This document shows positions 55,250 through 63,532 of a stretch of DNA of 64,000 nucleotides, in pieces; position 1 is the first letter of the stretch; every line of letters starts with the position of its first letter. The DNA comes from Cupriavidus necator (GTDB lineage: Bacteria > Pseudomonadota > Gammaproteobacteria > Burkholderiales > Burkholderiaceae): the NCBI RefSeq assembly GCF_013141915.1, contig NZ_SROX01000004.1, forward strand, positions 310,001 to 374,000. The letters are read 5' to 3'. Under the pieces are notes generated by a model that worked only from the letters and a program-made list of their open reading frames with translations, ran no database searches and had not been told where the DNA came from. The position numbers and the translations under genes are program-made.

Positions 55250-55756
55250 ATGCCAGACCTGAGCCCGACCGCCCGCCAACTGATCCTCGCACTCGACTTG
55301 CAGCCGCACCCGGAAGGCGGCTACTACCGGGAAACCTATCGCAGCACGGAACGCGTCGCATGCCCGGACGGGCGCACGCGCGAAGCCTGCACCGCGATCC
55401 ACTACATGCTTTGCGGCAACGACTATTCCGCCTGGCATCGCATCCGCTCCGACGAGCTGTGGCACTACCACGTGGGCTCCCCGGTGGACGTGCACCGGAT
55501 CGTCAATGGCACCCTCGTCACCCAGCGCCTGGGCGATCCACTGCAACATCCCGGCGCGGCCTTCCAGGCGTTGGTGCCGGCTGGCCAATGGTTTGCCGCC
55601 GAACGCGTGGACGCCGGCGACGACGTGGACTTTACGCTGGTCGGCTGCACCGTGTCGCCCGCCTTCCAGTTCAGCGAATTCGAACTGGCAACCGCCGCGA
55701 CGCTTGCCGGCCTCGTGCGCGGACATGACACGCGGTTGCAGAGGCTGCTCCGATAG
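55250..55756 (+). CDS. Cupin-fold protein, DUF985 family
   Basis: A 168-residue double-stranded beta-helix protein. It has ALDLQPHPEGGYYRETYRS, CTAIHYMLCGNDYSAWHRI, DELWHYHVGSPVDVHRI and FTLVGCTVSPAFQFSEFEL, the pattern of DUF985 (cupin_5) with metal-binding His/Glu positions. Family members are probably sugar epimerase-like or regulatory, but function is not established. It may be co-transcribed with the 86-residue gene 44 bp upstream, placing it under LexA control too. The ATG at 55250 fits the family. Confidence 0.82.
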   Translation: MPDLSPTARQLILALDLQPHPEGGYYRETYRSTERVACPDGRTREACTAIHYMLCGNDYSAWHRIRSDELWHYHVGSPVDVHRIVNGTLVTQRLGDPLQHPGAAFQALVPAGQWFAAERVDAGDDVDFTLVGCTVSPAFQFSEFELATAATLAGLVRGHDTRLQRLLR

Positions 55757-55770
55757 CGCCGCAAAAAAAC

Positions 55771-55800
55771 AGCCCGCCGCGGCGGGGTGCGGGCGGGCTG
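55771..55800 (-). terminator. Hairpin after the cupin gene (T tract on the minus strand)
   Basis: CAGCCCGCC/GGGCGGGCTG hairpin; seven A immediately left of it (55763-55769) give a T tract only when transcribed leftwards. On the plus strand it may still slow read-through. Confidence 0.5.
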
Positions 55801-56017
55801 GTGAGTACAGCCAGCCCAGTCTACGTGCACCTGCGTGGGGGCCATGCCCGGAGCATCCCCGTATCCCGGCGCCTTTTCAGATTTCCGGCCCGCGCCGGTC
55901 ACATTGCCAATACCGCGGACTGCGCCTCAAAAGACACCAGAGTTGTCAGACGGTCACCGATACCGGCCGCCGTAAGCAGCGTGGAGACTGGGGCATCTTC
56001 CACCACGGAGGTGCGCC

Positions 56018-56242
56018 ATGCCTGCCAAGAACATCCACGTCGTACCGCTCGACAACGGCTGGGCCATTGAATCCGAAGACGGCGCCGGCGGGCGCCAGCT
56101 GTATGCGACGCAAGAAGACGCGATCGCCGCGGGCACCGAGAAAGCCCGGCAGCTCCATGCAGAACTGCTCGTCCACGGCCGCGACGGCCGCATCCGGATG
56201 CGCAACAGCTTTGGCAATGATCCTCGCGATATCCCGGGCTGA
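56018..56242 (+). CDS. DUF2188-like small protein
   Basis: A 74-residue protein, MPAKNIHVVPLDNGWAIESE, with TQEDAIAAGTEKARQLHAELLVHGRDGRIRMRNSFG. The pattern V.P...GW.V..E.. then a helix and DGRI..R.S.G is that of DUF2188 (small alpha-beta proteins with unknown function). GGAGG lies about 6 nt before the ATG. It stands alone. Confidence 0.75.
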   Translation: MPAKNIHVVPLDNGWAIESEDGAGGRQLYATQEDAIAAGTEKARQLHAELLVHGRDGRIRMRNSFGNDPRDIPG

Positions 56243-56257
56243 CCTGACCACGGCGCG

Positions 56258-56398
56258 TCAGGCACCGCTGGTGGGCGGCCCCTCCACGCGCGCACGCGTC
56301 GCGTAATAGGCAAGCACCAGCGATGCGGTCAGTGCCAGGCCGGCTACTGCCAAGGCGATGCATGTGGTGCCGACGATCCCGTTGCCCTTGTCCGTCAT
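56258..56398 (-). CDS. 46-residue single-pass membrane protein
   Basis: Small protein MTDKGNGIVGTTCIALAVAG with one hydrophobic helix (IALAVAGLALTASLVLAYY) and a short charged tail. GGAGG 6 nt before the ATG at 56398 supports translation. An upstream in-frame ATG at 56515 would give a long, unlikely extension. It is convergent with the DUF2188-like gene (15 bp between stops). Function unknown. Confidence 0.55.
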   Translation of the reverse strand: MTDKGNGIVGTTCIALAVAGLALTASLVLAYYATRARVEGPPTSGA

Positions 56399-56534
56399 TG
56401 CCGCCTCCGTCGCGATGACAGGACGCGATGTCCTGTCGTGGGTGAAATCCACTGTAGCCACCACTATAGGTGCAACGGGCTGAATCGAAAAACAGCGACG
56501 CGCGGCAGCATGCAAAAGCGCGCATGAAAATAAA

Positions 56535-56566
56535 AAAACCCGCTTGGCAATTCACCAAGCGGGTTT
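56535..56566 (-). terminator. Terminator of the host tRNA-Pro unit
   Basis: AAAACCCGCTTGG at 56535-56547 pairs with CCAAGCGGGTTT at 56555-56566; read on the minus strand it follows the tRNA-Pro remnant and ends in a run of T. It would have terminated the original intact tRNA gene. Confidence 0.75.
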
Positions 56567-56573
56567 CTTTGTC

Positions 56574-56623
<50 letters not shown>

Positions 56624-56983
56624 ATAGAAAATTCCCCGCGCGCCCAGTGCTGACAAGGGCTGGCTGGCGGCGCATCCAAATTCGCGCTCAAAGATTAGGC
56701 ACGGCGCCATGCGGGTTTCCGGGCGATTGGCGCGCGGTGTTTGGATGAATTGGATGCCCCTACTTGGGTGCCGCCAGGCTGCGGATAGGGGGATTCGAAC
56801 CCCCGCAATTGCCCGTAGACACTGGCTTTGCGGGAGGAGGTTGCGACAATCTTCCGATTCCGCCCGCTTACCGCATCGTCTACCGGGCTTACCAGTTTGC
56901 CTACGCTTAGGCCTTCTGGACCACAAAATGGCTACGCAAGTTCGTCGCGCTACAATGCCCGCTGCATGTAACAGAAGCGACAC
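56624..56983. other. Prophage edge region with a tRNA-like 3' end
   Basis: No gene is seen. On the minus strand, 56788-56804 forms a perfect T-arm (GGGGG-TTCGAAT-CCCCC) followed by TATCCGC and A, like a tRNA 3' end without encoded CCA. Flanking CCCGCAA/TTGCGGG arms (56802-56808 and 56828-56834) pair as well. I could not find the matching 5' acceptor or a normal anticodon arm, so it is an unassigned tRNA-like or degenerate tRNA. A TACAAT box at 56951-56956 may be a -10 for the acyltransferase gene. Confidence 0.4.
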
Positions 56984-58177
56984 ATGACATACGAAGAACA
57001 ATCATGGGGCATCGCGCTGGGCATCGTGCTGGTTGGCATGGCTGTCTGCTGGGCGCTGGCGCGTATCAACTTCCTGCCCCACCTCAGCGGCCCGCAGAAC
57101 CGCTACAAGACTATCGACGGGCTCCGCGGCCTGGCTGCATTCGCGGTGGTAGCCAACCACGCGCCCTTCGCTCTCGGCAATGCCGGCATGCCTGTCACCC
57201 AGTTCGGCGTGATGGGCCACGTCTACGGGAATATGGGCTCGCTCGGCGTGCAGATCTTCTTCTGCATCACCGGCTTCCTGTTCTTCGACCGGGCCATACA
57301 GAAGCGCGGGCAGATCGACTGGGCCGACTTCTACGGCGCGCGCATCCGCCGGCTGGCCCCGCTCTATCTGTTCGTGGCCGCCATCGTGGCAGCGCTGTCG
57401 ATCCGCATTGCCGGCGCATCGCTTGACTGGACGGTGCCAAAGACTGGCCTGGACCTCGCCTCGATCTTCGCCTTCGGCTTCCTCGGCAGCCCGGCCAAGA
57501 TCGGCGCGTTCGACACGACGCCGCTGAACACGGTGATCTGGACGCTTGCCTATGAGTGGCGGTTTTATTTCTTCTTCCCGTTCCTGGCCTATCTAGTGAC
57601 GGGACGCGTGCGAGCGAGCATTGCGCTGGCGATCGCCCTCGGCTTCATGGTGCTGGATTTCGCCACGTCTGATTCGGTGATGTGGCCCTACTTCCTGACC
57701 GGGCTGGCCGGCGCGTACCTGCATAACCGGGATCTGCGCATGCCGGCGTGGCTGGGCGGCCTGCTGCTGGCGGTGTCGCTGGTACTGGCAATCTACCTGC
57801 CGCTGCCGCTGTACGGCTGGGAGCGCTACGGGATCGTGACGGCAGGGTTCCTCGCCGCGGTCATGGGACGGCCGGCGTTCGTCGCCGTGCCGGCGCTGCG
57901 GTATCTGGGAGAAATCAGCTACAGCGTGTACCTGCTGCACCTGCCGGTGCTGTTCGTGGTGTCGCGGCTGCTGATGAAGGTGTACCCGAACGGGGTGAGC
58001 TACGGTGTGTATCTGGCCCAGCTCGCCGTAGGCGTCGCGCTGGTGGCGGTTGTGTCTGCGTTCACCTACCGCTTCATCGAGCACCCTTTCCTGGCGAAGA
58101 GATTGCGTCGATCAGCGCCTGATGCCGGTCCCGGCACTCGCCGCCCTGACGCTGCAGGTCAAGAGCGAACTGCCTGA
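56984..58177 (+). CDS. Prophage membrane acyltransferase (acyltransferase 3 family)
   Basis: A 397-residue inner-membrane protein with about ten membrane helices. Family motifs: RYKTIDGLRGLAAFAVVANH near residues 40-60, LGVQIFFCITGFLFFDR, RIRRLAPLYLFV, WTLAYEWRFYFFFP and YLGEISYSVYLLHLPVLF. Such enzymes acetylate lipopolysaccharide or exopolysaccharide sugars, and prophage-borne copies commonly alter the host O-antigen to exclude other phages. It is the outermost gene of the prophage, on the opposite strand to the lysis genes, and its 3' end overlaps the Rz1 gene (58074-58177) antisense. Its target polysaccharide is unknown. Confidence 0.85.
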   Translation: MTYEEQSWGIALGIVLVGMAVCWALARINFLPHLSGPQNRYKTIDGLRGLAAFAVVANHAPFALGNAGMPVTQFGVMGHVYGNMGSLGVQIFFCITGFLFFDRAIQKRGQIDWADFYGARIRRLAPLYLFVAAIVAALSIRIAGASLDWTVPKTGLDLASIFAFGFLGSPAKIGAFDTTPLNTVIWTLAYEWRFYFFFPFLAYLVTGRVRASIALAIALGFMVLDFATSDSVMWPYFLTGLAGAYLHNRDLRMPAWLGGLLLAVSLVLAIYLPLPLYGWERYGIVTAGFLAAVMGRPAFVAVPALRYLGEISYSVYLLHLPVLFVVSRLLMKVYPNGVSYGVYLAQLAVGVALVAVVSAFTYRFIEHPFLAKRLRRSAPDAGPGTRRPDAAGQERTA

Positions 58178-58313
58178 GATCAGCGAGCGTCAGCCCCGTC
58201 GGCGCTTCGAGCACGGGCGGGCACGGCTGTGCCGTTGGCAACCGCGGCGTTGTCGCGGTAGATGCGCATCCAGTCATCACCAGTGCGGCAGTCAGGAATG
58301 TCAGGCGTCGCAT
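58074..58313 (-). CDS. Rz1-like outer-membrane spanin lipoprotein
   Basis: A 79-residue lipoprotein precursor with MRRLTFLTAALVMTGCAS: a short signal sequence and lipobox (Cys16), then a Pro-rich mature part (TTPRLPTAQPCPPVLEAP). It starts inside the Rz gene and reads in the +1 frame, overlapping it by 134 nt, the classical nested Rz/Rz1 arrangement. With Rz it bridges the envelope to disrupt the outer membrane in host lysis. Its 3' end also overlaps the acyltransferase gene on the other strand. Confidence 0.85.
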   Translation of the reverse strand: MRRLTFLTAALVMTGCASTATTPRLPTAQPCPPVLEAPTGLTLADLRQFALDLQRQGGECRDRHQALIDAISSPGKGAR

Positions 58314-58551
58314 GCTTGGCGGCCTCCACGGTCTTGGTGATGGTGCGGTACTCGATCTGCTTCTTGTCCCGCGCTTCGAGGTACAGGCTGTAGGCGGCGT
58401 CGGCGTTGTCGTGCCACGCCTGAATGTCCTTCTGCGCGGCGGCCCGCTCCACCGCCTTGCCGTCCGACCTGCCCTTCAGGTAGCCGCCGCCTGCCGCCAC
58501 GCCCAGCACGATCAGGAATGCCAGCCAGAGGCGCGGGTCGAGGATGCTCAT
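58180..58551 (-). CDS. Rz-like inner-membrane spanin
   Basis: A 123-residue protein with an N-terminal membrane anchor (RLWLAFLIVLGVAAGGGYLKG) and a long helical periplasmic domain (ERAAAQKDIQAWHDNADAAY, EARDKKQIEYRTITKTVEAA), as in phage Rz. It pairs with Rz1, which is nested in it. The ATG overlaps the endolysin stop by 4 bp (ATGA). Two cysteine-free periplasmic helices could form the coiled coil spanning the peptidoglycan. Confidence 0.82.
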   Translation of the reverse strand: MSILDPRLWLAFLIVLGVAAGGGYLKGRSDGKAVERAAAQKDIQAWHDNADAAYSLYLEARDKKQIEYRTITKTVEAAKHATPDIPDCRTGDDWMRIYRDNAAVANGTAVPARARSADGADAR

Positions 58552-59027
58552 ACCAGCGTGCCCCCGGCTTTCACGAACTGCTCGCGCAGGTCGTCCAACT
58601 TGTGCTCGTACTGGCCGTAGCCAGCGCCGGGCAGGCTGGCCCAGATGTTCCGGCACTTCGCCACGGCGTCGTCGAAGCGGCCGACCTTGATGTCCTGCAG
58701 CGCGCGCTGCTCCCGAATCATCTGGATGGCGATCTTGTCCTGGCTGATCGGCGTGAAGTCGGGCAGCCGGAGCAGGCGCTTGTAGGCGTTGTAGTACCGG
58801 GCCAGCAGCTGGTACCGGCCGGCGGCCGTGCTGATCACCTTCCACTTCGGGATCCACACCTTCTCGCGGGGATGGTCCGAGTAGTCGGAGAACAGCGTGC
58901 CGCCGACGATCACGTTGTAGCCGTCATCCGATCCAGCGATGCGGGACGTGAATTCCGACCAGGCCAGCACGTCGAGGAAGGCGCAGACGTTCTTCCCGCC
59001 AGCTTCGTCAGGGCTGATACGCGCCAT
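58548..59027 (-). CDS. Phage endolysin, lambda R-like transglycosylase
   Basis: A 159-residue peptidoglycan lytic transglycosylase (GH104 type) related to phage lambda R. The sequence matches the R pattern: VCAFLDVLAWSEFTS with the catalytic Glu near residue 26, YNVIVGGTLFSDYSDHPREK, TAAGRYQLLARYYNAYK, CRNIWASLPGAGYGQYEHKL and FVKAGGTLV. No signal peptide, so export depends on the holin. The start at 59027 overlaps the holin stop (TAATG), and the stop overlaps the Rz ATG. Confidence 0.9.
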   Translation of the reverse strand: MARISPDEAGGKNVCAFLDVLAWSEFTSRIAGSDDGYNVIVGGTLFSDYSDHPREKVWIPKWKVISTAAGRYQLLARYYNAYKRLLRLPDFTPISQDKIAIQMIREQRALQDIKVGRFDDAVAKCRNIWASLPGAGYGQYEHKLDDLREQFVKAGGTLV

Positions 59028-59407
59028 TACAGCCTCTGCTTCACGTCGTCGACCACCTCGTCGATGCCGGCCGTCTGCTTCTTGGCGATGTAGTTGAACA
59101 CCCAGCGAACCACCGCCCATGCGGGCAGTCCGCAGGCGAACACAATGCCAATCAGCGCCACCATGCCGACATAGTCAGTCGCCCACGCATGCAGGCCGAA
59201 GTGCTGCACCACCGCGGCGCCGCCGCAGACTGAGCCCACGACCGTCGAGGTCAGGCCTACGGCCCACTCTCTTGGGCTGCGGGGGGTGGTCATGCACATT
59301 ACGACCAGGGCTGCGAGGCCGGCCCCGATGGCCGTGCCGCCAGCCAGCCCGATCGCTGTCTTTCCGCCTGTTGCCATTGCAACTCCACTGCTGATTGGTT
59401 CAGCCAT
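59027..59407 (-). CDS. Holin-like membrane protein
   Basis: A 126-residue protein with three hydrophobic helices (about residues 17-39, 48-67 and 78-103) and a charged C-terminal tail (KKQTAGIDEVVDDVKQRL). It sits directly upstream of the endolysin gene (1-bp overlap), where the holin that times lysis is expected. Sequence identity to named holins is not evident, so the call is from position and topology. Confidence 0.75.
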   Translation of the reverse strand: MAEPISSGVAMATGGKTAIGLAGGTAIGAGLAALVVMCMTTPRSPREWAVGLTSTVVGSVCGGAAVVQHFGLHAWATDYVGMVALIGIVFACGLPAWAVVRWVFNYIAKKQTAGIDEVVDDVKQRL

Positions 59408-59435
59408 GTTGGACCCCAGTCGTTTCGAGAAATAG

Positions 59436-60749
59436 TTATCGGACGCGGCGAGCGCGGATCATGCCGGTCGCGTTGAGCGTGCCGCCGCTATGCGCGACGC
59501 CAGCGACGAGATAGACCGTGGTGGTGGCTGACAGCGAGAACCGCTGCACCGGCGCGATGCCGGTGAGGCCGAGGCTGGACGTCAGGTTCAGGTTGCCCAG
59601 GTTGTTGTAGAGCGGGATCGCCGGGTGCGTGGCCGACGTGCTGCTGACCGATACGTTGCCGCTGGTCATGGTGTCGCCAACGCCAGTCGCAAAGAACACC
59701 GTCCCTGTCACATCCCAATCGCCGGCCGTCAGGCTGATAGAGGTGATGTTCGTGTTCACGCCACTGGTCAGCGCTGTCGGGCCCGCCGTGGCTGTGACGT
59801 ATTCACCCACGCTGCCGGCATTGGCGCTGTCGTTCGTGGTGGTGCCAACGATGCCTGTGGTCGACGACGGGGTAATTGTGCTGGAGAAGGTCACCGCCCC
59901 GCTGTAGGTGTGCGCGCCAGCGAAAGTGCCGGACATCGTCGCGCCGCTGATCGTCTTGTTCGTCAGCGTGTCGGTGGTGGCGCGGCCGACCAGCGTGTCG
60001 GTGCTGGTGGGCAGCGTCAGCGTGCCGGTGTTGGTGATGCTGGAAATTACCGGCGTGGTCAGCGTGGGAGACGTGCCGAACACCAGCGCGCCGGAGCCGG
60101 TCTCGTTGGAGATCACGGTGGCGAGCTGCGCCGAGGTGGTCGAGGCGAACTGGCCGAGGTTGCCGGTGGTGCTGGCCGGGTTGGCGAGGTTGGCGCTGTC
60201 CCAGGGGGTGGCACTGCCGAAAACCGGGCGGGCGCTGAAGGTCGTGATGCCGGTGGATCGGGTGATGGTTAGAGGCGTGGAAAGGAGGGTGCCAGAATCA
60301 TCATATGCGGCGATTTCCAGATTTGAACCCGCATTGCTACCGCTCTCTGCAACTCCATTGGAGCTAAACCACCAACGATCAAGGCCAGCTTTCCTAAGGC
60401 GCAACGTGGAGCGTTGCCCGACGATGGCATTAATGATTAACGAACGACCGCCAGAGGCATTCGAAACCGTCACATCCCCCGTGAACGTCGCCCCCGTCAG
60501 CGCAGCGCCCCCCAGATTCGACAGCGCATTCGCAGCGCTCGTCGCACCGGTGCCGCCGTTCGCGATCGGCAGGGTGCCGGTGATCGAGCCGAGCGACACT
60601 GCACCCCACACCGGCGCGCCAGAAGGCCCGGTCGACAGGATGGCTTGCCCGGTGGTCGATCCGGCGGGATTGATCAGGGACGGCGGTACCGTGGTCGCCG
60701 CCAGTGCAAGGGCCGGCAGCAGTGCGAGCGCGGCAAGGAATCGCTTCAT
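59436..60749 (-). CDS. Phage fibre-like protein with N-terminal signal-like sequence
   Basis: A 437-residue protein. It starts MKRFLAALALLPALALAATT, which reads as a Sec signal peptide, then a Thr/Ser/Gly/Ala-rich body with the fibre-type repeats LPIANGGTGATSAANALSNL, TDTLVGRATTDTLTNKTISG and TTTNDSANAGSVGEYVTAT. Such composition is common in phage fibre or tail-associated proteins. The start at 60749 is favoured (GGGGA 5 nt upstream) over an in-frame ATG at 60761. It follows the tailspike gene by 15 bp. Why a virion protein would have a signal peptide is unclear. Confidence 0.65.
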   Translation of the reverse strand: MKRFLAALALLPALALAATTVPPSLINPAGSTTGQAILSTGPSGAPVWGAVSLGSITGTLPIANGGTGATSAANALSNLGGAALTGATFTGDVTVSNASGGRSLIINAIVGQRSTLRLRKAGLDRWWFSSNGVAESGSNAGSNLEIAAYDDSGTLLSTPLTITRSTGITTFSARPVFGSATPWDSANLANPASTTGNLGQFASTTSAQLATVISNETGSGALVFGTSPTLTTPVISSITNTGTLTLPTSTDTLVGRATTDTLTNKTISGATMSGTFAGAHTYSGAVTFSSTITPSSTTGIVGTTTNDSANAGSVGEYVTATAGPTALTSGVNTNITSISLTAGDWDVTGTVFFATGVGDTMTSGNVSVSSTSATHPAIPLYNNLGNLNLTSSLGLTGIAPVQRFSLSATTTVYLVAGVAHSGGTLNATGMIRARRVR

Positions 60750-60764
60750 CGTTTTCCCCATGGA

Positions 60765-63404
60765 TTAGTTCAGTGCAACCCAGTCAGAAGCACCAGTGCC
60801 GGTGTTCTTGGACTTGTACCAACGGTTGTTGGTCGAATCGAGCAGCTCTTCGCCAACGTAGATTGCGTTGACAGTAGGTGCGCCGAGCGTGCTGCGAAAG
60901 CCGTTCTGCCCACGCTCTTTCCAGACGCCAGGAGAGCCGGCAGAAGTGCACACCCACCCTTCCGGCGAGCCGTCCACCGGGGCGTCGTTCTTGAAGAAGT
61001 CGCCCAGTACGCCGGTGACGAACGACGCCAACGAGAACTGCGGATTGGCGTTGATACCGACTTCCAGATACCGCGCACCAAAACGCGCGCCAGGCGCGTG
61101 GTTGTAGAACTGCGTGTAGCTGTTTGCCGTGTAGGTGTTGTCGCGCTCGACGAAACCGATGCAGCCTTGCACGTCCCATGCGAACGCGATGGGCGCGCCT
61201 ACCTTGCCGGTCATGTCGTTGCCGGTGGCCTTGAAGTTGTCGCCGTCCACGCGCACGTAGCCGTTCTTGACCGTGTTGTTGGCGAACACCGTGCCCTTGC
61301 CGCCGGGGCGGACAAGGATGCCGCTGTCGTTCAGATCGAAGCGGTTTCCTTCGAATACAACACCGACACGCGTGGTCGCCATCTGCGGGCCATATGCGTC
61401 GACGGCAACGCAGTCCTTGAAGACAAGCCCAGGAATGTCCGCACCGCTCCAGCCGCTGACGTAGTAGTCGGAAATGACTGGCCCTCCGCCGTAGAAGTGC
61501 ATACCGACAACGCTGCAGTTGTCGTTGCCGTAGAACAGGTCCGACGTGAACAGGATGTGGGAACTCACCCGCTCCACCTGGTTGTTCGAATAGCCACCAA
61601 TCATCTGCACCTTCGAGCCCTGGTTTATCTCGTAGCAAATGCCGCCACCGTTGAGGCGGTTGTTCTCGAACACAGTGGGCCCGGCATTGTTCACGCTGGT
61701 GAAGCGCGAGACGCGGCCGATAGGGTTGATCGCATCGCAGTTGACGGCCTTGCAATTGGTCGAGTTGTCGGAGAACGCGACATCCTCGTTCGAGGTGTTC
61801 CAGCTGCGGCCGGTCTGCTCGAGGCGAGCATTCAGCATCTGGATGTTGTCACCGTTGCGCACGATGATGGAGTAGTTGCAGATCTGGTACGACCGTTGCC
61901 TGTCCACCACGATGTTCTTGTTCTGCAGGCCGTTGAACGCATCGGCCATCAGCGCAGAGCGGCAGGCCTCAAAGTTCGGCCGATGGATGTAGATCCCGTC
62001 GTTACCCTCGAAGGCGAAGGGGAAGTAGTTCTCGCTGTCGAGATAGGTGCCACCAGCGATCGACGTATTGCCGCTGACGTTCGGGAAATTCGGTGCCGCG
62101 ATGGTGATGCCAGAGCACGACTTCAGAAAGAACGCCACCCGCTCGGCGTCGGTGCCGTTGACCACGATCTTGCTGCCCTCGCGGAACAGCAGCGCCAACT
62201 TGCTGCGGCCGGTGATCTGCACCGCGGTCTTGCGCGTGACGTTGAACTTGTCTTTGTAGGCGACGTTCGTCGACGGGATCAGGTTGTATTGCCGCCCCTC
62301 GAAGTCCAGCGTGCCACCGGTCGGCGTCGCAGCAAGTGCCGCGGTGATGGCAGCCGTGTCGTCGGCTGCGCCCATGCCTGCGCCGAACCAGCAGGCCTTC
62401 AGCGTGTCACCGCTGAACTGACGCAACCAGCGGCCGGTACCGGTGTTGGGCTGCACGACCGTGCCATCGTTCGGCGTGGCCACGCTCGACGGGTCGAAGC
62501 GCCATTCGCCCTGTGCGCCATCGCCAGGCGTGCTGCGACCCAGCATGTAGACATTCAGGTATTTCGACGTGTCGAGCGCCTTCAGCGCCGTCAGTGTGGT
62601 GACCACGCGCGTGAGGGAGTTGCCCCATGCAAGCTGGTCATCACCGACCGTGCCATCGGCGGGGATCGTCAGAGACAGCGTCGTACCACCGCGCACATAG
62701 ACGGCGCTCGGGCCGGCAGGGATCGGCGCATTGAAGGTCAGTGTGGTGCCGTTTAGCGTGTACTGGTCTGGCGCCTGAAACGTGCCATCGAAGAACACCA
62801 GGATGTTCGACCGTGAGCCGTAGTCCTGCGACAGAGTCAGCGTTGTAGAAATGCCAGCCGTATAGTCCACACCCGCCTTGAACCCTGGCGTGCCGCCGAT
62901 ACCAAGCTCGTCGGTCAGGTTTCCGGCACCAACGGTTGGCGGGATCGGAAGATAGGTGACATTCCCATTTACATCGAAGGCCAGCGCCTTCATCGCCCTG
63001 GTGGCGGCATTGGCCAGCGCACCCGATACGTTCTCGTAGAGCGGCAGAATCAGCGCCTTGCCGAGCCGCGCGGAGAAGTTCTGGCAAAGCATCGTCAGCT
63101 TGTCCAGCGCCCGCTCGACGGCCTCCGACGGGAACGGATCATTCGGCGGCAGGTCGGTCGTCTGCAGCGTATCGGGACTGCGCAGCAGCACGATCTGCGC
63201 ACCGATGGATGGCGCGACAGAGAATGTCACGGTGCCGCCTGATTCGACGCCGGCGCCCGTCACGGTGTAGCCGGTGGGGACAATGGCACCGTTGACATAG
63301 ACCTCGATGTCGGTGCCCAGCAGGAAGTAATACGGGAAGGGGAAGGCGACGGTGGTGCCGTCACCGACGTACGGTGCTTGCGAAGTGGTGGTGGTTACCG
63401 TCAT
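60765..63404 (-). CDS. Prophage tailspike / tail fibre with beta-helix domain
   Basis: An 879-residue receptor-binding protein. Residues 1-120 (APYVGDGTTVAFPFPYYFL, TGYTVTGAGVESGGTVTFSV, LRSPDTLQTTDLPPNDPFPSE) match the virion-anchor region of T7-like tail fibres. A second fibre-like segment with DYGSRSNILVFFDGTFQAPDQY follows. From about residue 330 (ACWFGAGMGAADDTAAITAAL) a right-handed parallel beta-helix of pectin-lyase type runs to about 780, with many Asn/Gly turns, then a C-terminal GSPEGWVCTSAGSPGVW module. It probably binds and may cut host surface polysaccharide. Confidence 0.88.
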   Translation of the reverse strand: MTVTTTTSQAPYVGDGTTVAFPFPYYFLLGTDIEVYVNGAIVPTGYTVTGAGVESGGTVTFSVAPSIGAQIVLLRSPDTLQTTDLPPNDPFPSEAVERALDKLTMLCQNFSARLGKALILPLYENVSGALANAATRAMKALAFDVNGNVTYLPIPPTVGAGNLTDELGIGGTPGFKAGVDYTAGISTTLTLSQDYGSRSNILVFFDGTFQAPDQYTLNGTTLTFNAPIPAGPSAVYVRGGTTLSLTIPADGTVGDDQLAWGNSLTRVVTTLTALKALDTSKYLNVYMLGRSTPGDGAQGEWRFDPSSVATPNDGTVVQPNTGTGRWLRQFSGDTLKACWFGAGMGAADDTAAITAALAATPTGGTLDFEGRQYNLIPSTNVAYKDKFNVTRKTAVQITGRSKLALLFREGSKIVVNGTDAERVAFFLKSCSGITIAAPNFPNVSGNTSIAGGTYLDSENYFPFAFEGNDGIYIHRPNFEACRSALMADAFNGLQNKNIVVDRQRSYQICNYSIIVRNGDNIQMLNARLEQTGRSWNTSNEDVAFSDNSTNCKAVNCDAINPIGRVSRFTSVNNAGPTVFENNRLNGGGICYEINQGSKVQMIGGYSNNQVERVSSHILFTSDLFYGNDNCSVVGMHFYGGGPVISDYYVSGWSGADIPGLVFKDCVAVDAYGPQMATTRVGVVFEGNRFDLNDSGILVRPGGKGTVFANNTVKNGYVRVDGDNFKATGNDMTGKVGAPIAFAWDVQGCIGFVERDNTYTANSYTQFYNHAPGARFGARYLEVGINANPQFSLASFVTGVLGDFFKNDAPVDGSPEGWVCTSAGSPGVWKERGQNGFRSTLGAPTVNAIYVGEELLDSTNNRWYKSKNTGTGASDWVALN

Positions 63405-63532
63405 GGTGCCCTCGGAGTGGATCTCCGAGGGGCGGCATATTCACGCGCGGCAGGTCATGGCCTACCCGCTTCTGTATGCGCAGAAGATAGCCCTTTTGCC
63501 ATGACGGCACATACGAGAAACCAGCACGAGAT

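Noticed and set aside
56709..56987. 92-codon plus-strand open frame at the prophage edge
   Set aside because: It is the complement of the tRNA-like structure and has no ribosome site or protein-like composition.
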